A DNA stretch of 12,256 nt from Clostridia bacterium. Its GTDB lineage: Bacteria; Bacillota_A; Clostridia; Christensenellales; Aristaeellaceae. The translations under genes were made by a program, and so were the position numbers. Every line of letters begins with the position of its first letter. Position 1 is the stretch's first letter. The notes beneath the pieces are model-generated. The model searched no databases. It was not told the origin of the DNA and saw only the letters and a program-made list of their open reading frames with translations. The stretch covers positions 1 through 12,256 of the forward strand of contig CAAEDZ010000304.1 in assembly GCA_900754775.1 (NCBI GenBank), in the 5' to 3' direction. Positions 7,201-12,256 of this stretch are shown piece by piece.

Positions 7201-8697
7201 TTACGCCTCCTGATAGCCGATGCTCTCAAGGAAGCGCAGGAATCCGGCGCGGCCGTTTTCGTCGTGCTTGTACACCCCTGCGTCGGCCAGCACGCGGGCG
7301 CACTTTTTGCCAAGGCCGCGACGCACCGTGCCGGCGGGGTCGTCCTTGGCCCCGGGCTGGGCGCGCAGTTCCTCTGTCCAGGCGGCGTGCGCCTCGGCCA
7401 CGGGCGTTCCCTCCACCAGGGCACGTTCCACCTCGGCCAGCTCCTTCTTCAGCCGTCCGGGGAGGATGAACAGGCCCATCACTTCGATCAGGCCGATGTT
7501 CTCCTTCTTGATGTGGTGCAGTTCCGCGTGCGGGTGGAAGATGCCCAGCGGATGCTCTTTGCTGGTGCGGTTGTTGCGCAAAACGAGGCTGAGGCGGTAC
7601 TTGCCGCTTTCCATGCGCAGAATGGGCGTGATGGTGTTGTGCGGCTGATCGGTCTCGGCATAGATGTCGCGGGCGGGGTCAGACCACTTGCGCCAGGCGG
7701 CGAGCATCTCGTCGGCAAGGGCGATGAGGTCTTCGCGCGAAGCGCTCTCCAGCCGCACGCAGCTCATCGGCCAGTCGGCCACGCAGGCGCTCACGCCCGC
7801 GCGCGGCTCCTTGAGGGCGATCCACACGCCCGCGTCGTCCATGGGGAAGCGGTGGTTGCCGCCCTGGAAGTGGTCGTGGGAGAGGATGGAACCGCCCACG
7901 ATGGGCAGATCGGCGTTGGAGCCGATGAAGTAGTGGGGGAACTGATCGACGAAGTCAAACATGCGCACAAAGCCGTCGTGGGAGATGCGCATGGGCACGT
8001 GTTCGTCGTTAAGTACGATGCAATGCTCGCCGTAGTAGAGGTAGGGGGAATACTGCATGTGCCAGCGCTTGCCGTTGAGCGTCAGCGGGATCATGCGGTG
8101 ATTCTGCCGCGCGGGGAAGCCGATGCGGCCCGCGTAGCCGGGATTTTCCGGGCAGAGCATGCACTTGGGATAGCCGGTCTGCTTGGCGCTGCGCTGCGCG
8201 GCGATGTCGCGCGGGTCCTTCTCCGGCTTGGAGAGGTTGATGGTGATCTCAAGCTTCCCAGCCTCGGTGTCCTCGAAAAAGCGCATGTTTTTGGCGATGC
8301 GGTCCACCTTGATGTAGTCGCAGTCGCGGCAGAGCCTGTAGAACCACTCCGTGGCCGCCACGGGGCCATCTTCCCGGTACAGGGCGAAGAAGCGCTCACG
8401 CACGCGCTGCGGGTCGGGCGTGAGCAGCCCCATCAATCTGGCGGAGAACAGGTCGCGCCGCTCGCCGCTGTCCTCGATGACGCCCCGCGCCGCGGCGTCG
8501 TCGGCCAGCGCGTCGAGCATCTGCGTGGCCGTCTCCGGCGCGGGGACGGCAACATAGTCGATCTCCTCCGGCGCGTCCATGCGCATGGCCTCCAGCAGTC
8601 GGTTGACGTAAAAGGCCCGGTCCTGCGCCTCGATCAGCCCCTTGGCGATGGCAAAGTCTGTCAGGCGGTAGATCCATTCCGTCACGTGCGTATCCAT
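7201..8697 (-). CDS. galT: UDP-glucose--hexose-1-phosphate uridylyltransferase, Firmicutes (class II) type
   Basis: GalT exchanges UMP between UDP-glucose and galactose-1-phosphate in the Leloir pathway. At 498 aa it is the long Firmicutes form, distinct from the roughly 350-aa E. coli type. The family signature GGSILSHDHFQGGNH lies at 268-282. Its H274-x-H276-x-Q278 corresponds to the HxHxQ active-site motif of GalT, with His276 the likely uridylylated residue by analogy. Also visible are KCMLCPENPGYAGR (178-191), QPHNTITPILR (351-361), FHPHAELHHIKKENIGLIEV (387-406) and MGLFILPGRL (407-416). The ribosome binding site GAGGTGAT (8701-8708) lies seven bases upstream of the ATG, counted from the GAGG core. 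It is convergent with the nucleotidase gene and divergent from galK. No galE or galM is in the window. Confidence 0.95.
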   Translation of the reverse strand: MDTHVTEWIYRLTDFAIAKGLIEAQDRAFYVNRLLEAMRMDAPEEIDYVAVPAPETATQMLDALADDAAARGVIEDSGERRDLFSARLMGLLTPDPQRVRERFFALYREDGPVAATEWFYRLCRDCDYIKVDRIAKNMRFFEDTEAGKLEITINLSKPEKDPRDIAAQRSAKQTGYPKCMLCPENPGYAGRIGFPARQNHRMIPLTLNGKRWHMQYSPYLYYGEHCIVLNDEHVPMRISHDGFVRMFDFVDQFPHYFIGSNADLPIVGGSILSHDHFQGGNHRFPMDDAGVWIALKEPRAGVSACVADWPMSCVRLESASREDLIALADEMLAAWRKWSDPARDIYAETDQPHNTITPILRMESGKYRLSLVLRNNRTSKEHPLGIFHPHAELHHIKKENIGLIEVMGLFILPGRLKKELAEVERALVEGTPVAEAHAAWTEELRAQPGAKDDPAGTVRRGLGKKCARVLADAGVYKHDENGRAGFLRFLESIGYQEA

Positions 8698-8711
8698 CGT
8701 ATCACCTCATC

Positions 8712-8730
8712 CATATTATCCAATAATATG
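8712..8730. promoter_or_regulatory. Candidate operator over the galT -10 box
   Basis: A perfect inverted repeat, CATATTAT-CCA-ATAATATG, two 8-base arms with a 3-base centre, covers the whole galT -10 box and part of the spacer. With one unpaired base, outer CAT (8708-8710) and ATG (8731-8733) extend the symmetry. The position is that of a repressor site blocking RNA polymerase. The protein that binds it cannot be named from this window; no regulator gene is present. Confidence 0.5.
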
Positions 8731-8743
8731 ATGCTTTTGTCAA
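8715..8743 (-). promoter_or_regulatory. galT promoter
   Basis: Read on the minus strand, TTGACA (8738-8743) is a perfect -35 box. It is followed after exactly 17 bases by GATAAT (8715-8720), one base from the -10 consensus. Transcription would begin near 8708, only about 11 bases before the galT ATG and at the edge of the ribosome binding site. The leader would therefore be very short. Confidence 0.85.
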
Positions 8744-8921
8744 TTCCAGATGCGTACATTTTGCGCGGCAAAGCGCAGCCTTCCTGCCTTTGGCGAACGA
8801 ACGAAGCGCGCTCCCCGCGAAAACGATGACAGGCAGGGCTTGCGGGGCGGTATTGCTTCCCGTGACCGGCCCCTCACACAGGCAAAATAGCCTTTTCACG
8901 CCTCAAATTAACATACAGAGC
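8744..8921. other. galT-galK intergenic stretch, no supported gene; interleaved GC-rich pairings
   Basis: No gene is supported here. CCTGCCT (8783-8789) can pair with AGGCAGG (8831-8837), and CCCCGC (8813-8818) with GCGGGG (8842-8847). The two pairings interleave, as in a pseudoknot. TGCGC (8762-8766) and GCGCA (8773-8777) give a further small hairpin. A 65-codon minus-strand reading frame (8899-8702) crosses the entire stretch and the galT promoter, but has no usable ribosome binding site. The stretch is longer than two facing promoters require and may be a repeat element. Confidence 0.3.
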
Positions 8922-8950
8922 TTGCGGTTTGGCGAAATTTGGATTAAAAT
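8922..8950 (+). promoter_or_regulatory. galK promoter
   Basis: TTGCGG (8922-8927, three consensus positions of six) is followed after 17 bases by TAAAAT (8945-8950, five of six). Transcription would start near 8957, about 35 bases before the galK ATG. The -35 box is weak, which fits a promoter that depends on regulation. Confidence 0.5.
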
Positions 8951-8959
8951 GAATCCAAA
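8938..8959. promoter_or_regulatory. Candidate operator over the galK -10 box
   Basis: A perfect inverted repeat with 8-base arms, TTTGGATT (8938-8945) and AATCCAAA (8952-8959), around a 6-base centre. It contains the galK -10 box and reaches the predicted start of transcription. TTGGAT also occurs in the galT operator when that is read on its own coding strand, but the arms and spacing otherwise differ, so a common regulator is only a possibility. Confidence 0.45.
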
Positions 8960-8990
8960 CGCACATTCCAAGGAAGAGAGGTCGATCAAG

Positions 8991-10238
8991 ATGGATGTCC
9001 GCGCCCTGCTCAACGCCAACGACGCCCGACTGCGCGCCCTCTACGGCGGCGAAGTGCCCGCCGCGCGCTACGAATCCCTGGCCGACGCTTTCCGCGCGCA
9101 TTTTTCGCGCGAGCCGCAGGCTTTCGTCTCCGCCCCCGGGCGCACGGAGGTCATCGGCAACCACACCGACCACAACCTCGGCCGCGTGCTGGCGGCGGCG
9201 GTGGATCTCGACACCGTTGCGGCGGTCGCGCCCACCGATACGGGCGTGGTGACGCTCTGGTCGGCGGGCTACGACCAGCCCTTCGTGGTCGATCTTTCCG
9301 ATCTTACCGTGCATGAGGCGGAAAAGGAGACCACCTACGCCCTCATCCGCGGCGTGGCCGCGCGCCTCAAGGCGCTGGGCTACAAGGTCGGCGGCTTTGA
9401 CGCCTGCGTGACCAGCACCGTGTTCAAGGGCTCCGGCCTTTCCAGCTCGGCGGCCTTTGAGGTCATGCTCGTGGCCGTGTTCGACGCCCTCTACAACGGC
9501 TGGGTGGTGGACGCCAAGCTGCGCGCCCAGATCTCCCAGTACGCCGAGAACGTCTTCTTCGGCAAGCCCTCCGGCCTCATGGATCAAATGGCCAGCTCCG
9601 TCGGCGGCCTTGTGACCATCGACTTTTTGCCCGAGGACCCGGACGTGCGCGCCATCCAGTACGATTTCCAGAAGAAGGGCTACGCCGTCTGCGTCGTCAC
9701 CGTCGGCGGCGACCATGGCGACCTCACCAGCGAGTACGCCGCCATCACCACCGAGCTGTGCGAAGTCTGCAAGGCGCTGGACGTGCGCGTGCTGGCGGAA
9801 ACGAACGTCGAAGCGCTCAACGCCGCCCTGCCCAAGCTTAAAAACCATGTGCCGGACCGCGCCCTCCTCCGCGCCTTCCACTTCTTCGACGAGACCGCGC
9901 GCGTGGGCGAGGCCGTGGCGGCGCTGGAACGCGACGACGTGCGGGCCTTCCTCGATGCGCTGGTCGCTTCCGGCGAGAGCAGCTGGAAACTTCTGCAGAA
10001 CCTCTACGTGCCCGGCAGCAGCAATCAGGAAATGCCGCTGGCGCTGGAGATGAGCCGCCGCATGCTCGCCGGACGCGGCGCGTGGCGCATCCATGGCGGC
10101 GGCTTTGCCGGCACCATCCTCGCCTTCGTGCCCATGGACATGCTCGACGCCTACCGCGCGCAGATGGACGCCGTCTTTGGCGATGGCGCCACGGTGGCGC
10201 TCTCCATCCGCCCCGAGGGTGCGGTGGTGCTTCAGTAA
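8991..10238 (+). CDS. galK: Galactokinase (GHMP kinase family)
   Basis: A 415-aa cytoplasmic GHMP kinase that phosphorylates galactose at C1 with ATP, providing the substrate of the divergent galT. Motif 1 is PGRTEVIGNHTDHNLG (about 46-61), motif 2, the ATP-binding loop, is KGSGLSSSAAFEV (about 145-157), and motif 3 is IHGGGFAGTILAF (about 368-380). The likely catalytic Asp lies in FFGKPSGLMDQMASSVGG (about 188-205). Motif 1 has Asn where the classical galactokinase has Glu (GNHTDH instead of GEHTDY), a variant I associate with clostridial galactokinases. ATG 8991 is preferred to the in-frame TTG at 8790: GAGAGG (8976-8981) lies upstream, and the extension would run across the promoter and has no family similarity. 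Another GHMP sugar kinase specificity cannot be excluded, but adjacency to galT supports galactose. Confidence 0.93.
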   Translation: MDVRALLNANDARLRALYGGEVPAARYESLADAFRAHFSREPQAFVSAPGRTEVIGNHTDHNLGRVLAAAVDLDTVAAVAPTDTGVVTLWSAGYDQPFVVDLSDLTVHEAEKETTYALIRGVAARLKALGYKVGGFDACVTSTVFKGSGLSSSAAFEVMLVAVFDALYNGWVVDAKLRAQISQYAENVFFGKPSGLMDQMASSVGGLVTIDFLPEDPDVRAIQYDFQKKGYAVCVVTVGGDHGDLTSEYAAITTELCEVCKALDVRVLAETNVEALNAALPKLKNHVPDRALLRAFHFFDETARVGEAVAALERDDVRAFLDALVASGESSWKLLQNLYVPGSSNQEMPLALEMSRRMLAGRGAWRIHGGGFAGTILAFVPMDMLDAYRAQMDAVFGDGATVALSIRPEGAVVLQ

Positions 10239-10253
10239 GAGGGGAGGAACAGC

Positions 10254-11408
10254 ATGCTCCTCATCCGCAACGCCCGCCTCTTCACCATGGAGGGCGAAGG
10301 CTACATCGACGGCGGCGATGTGCTTATGGACGGCGGCAAGATCGTCGCCGCGGGCATGAACCTGTCCGCCCCCGGCGCGAAAGTCATCGACGCCCATGGC
10401 GCCTACGTGACCCCCGGCTTTGTCGATCCGCATACGCACATCGGCCTCTGGGCAGACGGCGAGCGCGACGACACCGGCGACGGCAATGAGGCCACCGACC
10501 CGGTCACCCCGCAACTGCGGGCGCTGGACGCGGTCAACCCCGTCGATCCCTGCTTTGCCGAAGCCTGCCGCGCCGGCGTGACCAGCGTGGCCACCGGCCC
10601 CGGCAGCGCCAACGTGCTTGGCGGCCAGTTCCTCGCCATGAAGACGCACGGCCGGTCGCTCAGGGAAATGCTCATCAAGGAGCCTCTGGCGATGAAGGCC
10701 GCCTTTGGCGAGAACCCGAAGATGGTCTATGGCGCGGGCGGCAAGAAGCCCGCCACGCGCATGGCCACCGCCGCCGTGCTGCGCGAGGCGTTTTACGAGG
10801 CGCGCGAGTACATGGAAAAGCGCGCCAGCAAGGACGCGGACAAGCGCCCCGCCTTCAGCCTCAAAAACGAGGCGCTGGCCAAAGTGCTGCGCCGCGAACT
10901 GCCGCTGAAGATGCACGCCCACCGCGCCGACGACATCCTCACCGCCATCCGCTTGGCAAAGGAATTTGACCTGCGCGCCTCGGTGGAACACTGCACAGAG
11001 GGCTACCTGATCGCCGATGAATTGCGCGAGGCGGGCGTGGGCATCATCCTCGGCCCACTCCTCTGCGACCGCAGCAAGCCGGAACTCAAGCGCCTGTCCA
11101 TGAAGGCCCCGGCCATCCTCCACCGCGCGGGCGTGAAGTTCGCGCTGATGACCGACCACGGCGTCATTCCCGAGCAGTATCTGCCGGTGGAAGCGGGCCT
11201 CTGCGTGCGCGAGGGCCTGCCGGAGATGGAGGCTCTGCGCGCCATCACCATTAACGCCGCCGAGGTCATCGGCCTTGCGGACCGCATCGGCTCGCTCGCG
11301 CCCGGCAAGGACGCGGACCTCGCGCTCTTCGACGGCCATCCGCTGGAAACGCGCACCCACACATCCTTGGTGCTGGTCGGCGGCGAGGTCGCCTACGAGC
11401 GCAACTGA
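10254..11408 (+). CDS. Metal-dependent amidohydrolase, imidazolonepropionase-related family
   Basis: A 384-aa cytoplasmic amidohydrolase-superfamily enzyme, most like the generic COG1228 group related to imidazolonepropionase. Its substrate is not evident. The N-terminal beta-sandwich part (LLIRNARLFTMEGEGYIDGG) leads to PGFVDPHTHIG (54-64) with the metal-binding pair H60-x-H62. Further expected ligands are H221 or H223 (KMHAHRADD), H246 (VEHCTEGY) and the catalytic Asp301 (LMTDHG, 298-303). The C-terminal SLAPGKDADLALFDGHPL (347-364) is the usual return to the beta-sandwich domain. GGGAGG (10242-10247) lies 6 bases before the ATG, 15 bases after galK stops, so it is very likely cotranscribed with galK. 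Possible alternatives include a deacetylase or peptidase-like hydrolase. No histidine-utilisation gene is nearby, so I do not call it hutI. Confidence 0.85.
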   Translation: MLLIRNARLFTMEGEGYIDGGDVLMDGGKIVAAGMNLSAPGAKVIDAHGAYVTPGFVDPHTHIGLWADGERDDTGDGNEATDPVTPQLRALDAVNPVDPCFAEACRAGVTSVATGPGSANVLGGQFLAMKTHGRSLREMLIKEPLAMKAAFGENPKMVYGAGGKKPATRMATAAVLREAFYEAREYMEKRASKDADKRPAFSLKNEALAKVLRRELPLKMHAHRADDILTAIRLAKEFDLRASVEHCTEGYLIADELREAGVGIILGPLLCDRSKPELKRLSMKAPAILHRAGVKFALMTDHGVIPEQYLPVEAGLCVREGLPEMEALRAITINAAEVIGLADRIGSLAPGKDADLALFDGHPLETRTHTSLVLVGGEVAYERN

Positions 11409-11435
11409 CAAAACGACAGGAAAGGACTTGGCGAC

Positions 11436-11906
11436 ATGGCTCTGCGCTTGAAGACGCGCTCGGAGGACGATACCTTCGCCCTCGGCCGGGCGCTGGGCGC
11501 GTTTTTGCGCCCGGGCGACGCGCTGCTGCTCTCGGGAGATCTGGGCACAGGCAAATCCGTGCTGGCCCGGGGCGCGGCGCGCTCGCTGGGCGTGGAAGGC
11601 CCGATGCCCAGCCCTTCCTTTACCATCCTGTTTCCCTACGAGGGGAAATGCCCCGTCTACCACTTCGACCTCTACCGCCTCTCCGGCCCGGATGAGTTCG
11701 AGGCCGCGGGCCTCTACGAGTGGTTTGGCGGCGCGGGCGTGTGTCTGGTGGAGTGGCCGGAGACGGTCGATCTCGACGCGCGCCCCTGCGTGCGCCTGAC
11801 GCTGCGCCGCGCCGCGGAAGATGGCGCGCGCGATGTGGAACTGGTAACGGACGGCGTGCCGCTCAATGAGGCCGCGTTCGCCCCGTGGCGGGCGGAAGAG
11901 GCCTGA
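11436..11906 (+). CDS. tsaE: tRNA threonylcarbamoyladenosine biosynthesis ATPase TsaE
   Basis: TsaE (156 aa, normal length) is the P-loop ATPase that works with TsaB and TsaD to transfer threonylcarbamoyl to A37 of ANN-decoding tRNAs (t6A). The Walker A motif is GDLGTGKS (34-41). SPSFTIL (59-65), HFDLYRL (76-82) and VEWPE (105-109) are the other family signatures, the last containing the acidic residue of the Walker B region. AAAGGA (11421-11426) lies 9 bases before the ATG. It follows the amidohydrolase by 27 bases and precedes tsaB by 26, the usual tsaE-tsaB order in Firmicutes. Nothing is missing or truncated. Confidence 0.95.
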   Translation: MALRLKTRSEDDTFALGRALGAFLRPGDALLLSGDLGTGKSVLARGAARSLGVEGPMPSPSFTILFPYEGKCPVYHFDLYRLSGPDEFEAAGLYEWFGGAGVCLVEWPETVDLDARPCVRLTLRRAAEDGARDVELVTDGVPLNEAAFAPWRAEEA

Positions 11907-11932
11907 AAGCGCGGACGATGGAGGACGAACGA

Positions 11933-12256
11933 TTGAACATACTGGCAGTGGACACTTCCGGCCCGGTGGCCGGCTGCGCGGTGATGCGCGATGGCCTCAT
12001 CGCCTATACGGCGGCGCTGCGCGTGGGGCTTACCCATTCGCAGACCATTTTGCCCGCCGTGGACGCGGCCCTGCGCGCGACGGGCTTGCGCTGCGAGGAT
12101 ATGGACGTCTTCGCCGCCGTCACCGGCCCCGGCTCGTTCACCGGCGTGCGCATCGGCGTGTGCATGGTCAAGGGCTTCGCCCACGCGGTAAACAGGCCCT
12201 GCTGCGCCGTCAACGCGCTGGAAGCGCTGGCAATGAACGCCGTGGGCTTTGCCGGC
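11933..12256 (+). CDS. tsaB: tRNA threonylcarbamoyladenosine biosynthesis protein TsaB (5' part, cut by window end)
   Basis: TsaB is the non-catalytic actin/ASKHA-fold partner of TsaD in t6A synthesis. Only the first 108 codons are in the window. Evidence is the N-terminal NILAVDTSG (2-10), THSQTILPAVDAAL (about 38-51) and the hallmark VTGPGSFTGVRIGV (about 64-77). The start is TTG at 11933, preceded by GGAGG (11920-11924) at 8 bases. No ATG fits: the first in-frame internal one comes after the conserved N-terminal strand. tsaD or a rimI-type acetyltransferase gene would be expected downstream, beyond this window. Confidence 0.95.
   Translation, partial: MNILAVDTSGPVAGCAVMRDGLIAYTAALRVGLTHSQTILPAVDAALRATGLRCEDMDVFAAVTGPGSFTGVRIGVCMVKGFAHAVNRPCCAVNALEALAMNAVGFAG

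Noticed and set aside
8880..8896. AGGC/GCCT mini-hairpin followed by TTTT upstream of galK
   Set aside because: A four-base stem is too weak to be called a terminator, and no upstream plus-strand gene needs ending here.
8702..8899. 65-codon minus-strand ORF (GTG start) between galK and galT
   Set aside because: GAGG lies only one base before the GTG, the frame runs through the galT promoter and ends at the galT ribosome binding site, and no family is recognisable. Treated as non-coding.
8790..8990. 67-residue N-terminal extension of GalK from a TTG
   Set aside because: It crosses the galK promoter and operator, has no ribosome binding site, and has no galactokinase similarity. ATG 8991 has a good ribosome binding site.
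10254..11408. Calling the amidohydrolase imidazolonepropionase (hutI)
   Set aside because: The metal-site motifs are shared by many amidohydrolases, and there is no other histidine-degradation gene in the window.
8874..11663. 929-aa minus-strand open frame antisense to galK, the amidohydrolase and tsaE
   Set aside because: It is a by-product of high GC at third codon positions opposite real genes. It is rich in Ala, Gly, His and Arg, has no recognisable domain, and overlaps three genes of clear families.

Overview
This is a GC-rich, gene-dense window with strong AGGAGG-type ribosome binding sites. It most likely comes from a high-GC Clostridia-type Firmicute. The pointers are the rnf gene order C-D-G-E-A-B (the clostridial/acetogen order), a multi-ferredoxin RnfB, the long Firmicutes-type (class II) GalT, and a Firmicutes-style GalK. 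This placement is inferred from gene content and is not a taxonomic assignment.

Layout. Positions 1-301 hold no recognised gene. They are AT-richer than the rest and contain an inverted repeat, an extended -10 promoter and a leader with possible alternative hairpins. Positions 302-5361 hold a complete six-gene rnf operon (rnfC, D, G, E, A, B), tightly coupled by short overlaps. It encodes the membrane complex that couples electron transfer between reduced ferredoxin and NAD+ to Na+ or H+ translocation. After a 106-base tract with three consecutive hairpins comes a secreted 5'-nucleotidase family enzyme (5468-7132). It ends at a strong stem-loop terminator shared with the convergent galT.

galT (7201-8697, minus) and galK (8991-10238, plus) are divergent Leloir-pathway genes separated by about 290 bases. 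Each has a recognisable promoter with a perfect 8-base inverted repeat over the -10 box, so both look like regulated promoters. galK is followed on the same strand, at short spacing, by a metal-dependent amidohydrolase (10254-11408), tsaE (11436-11906) and the start of tsaB (from 11933, cut by the window edge). The last two belong to the tRNA t6A37 modification system.

No CRISPR array, insertion sequence, phage gene, tRNA or rRNA was seen. The genes are all of known families. The less explained material is non-coding: the rnfC leader, the hairpin tract after rnfB, the palindromic gal promoters, and a long possibly repeat-derived stretch between galT and galK. I found no convincing new multi-gene system.
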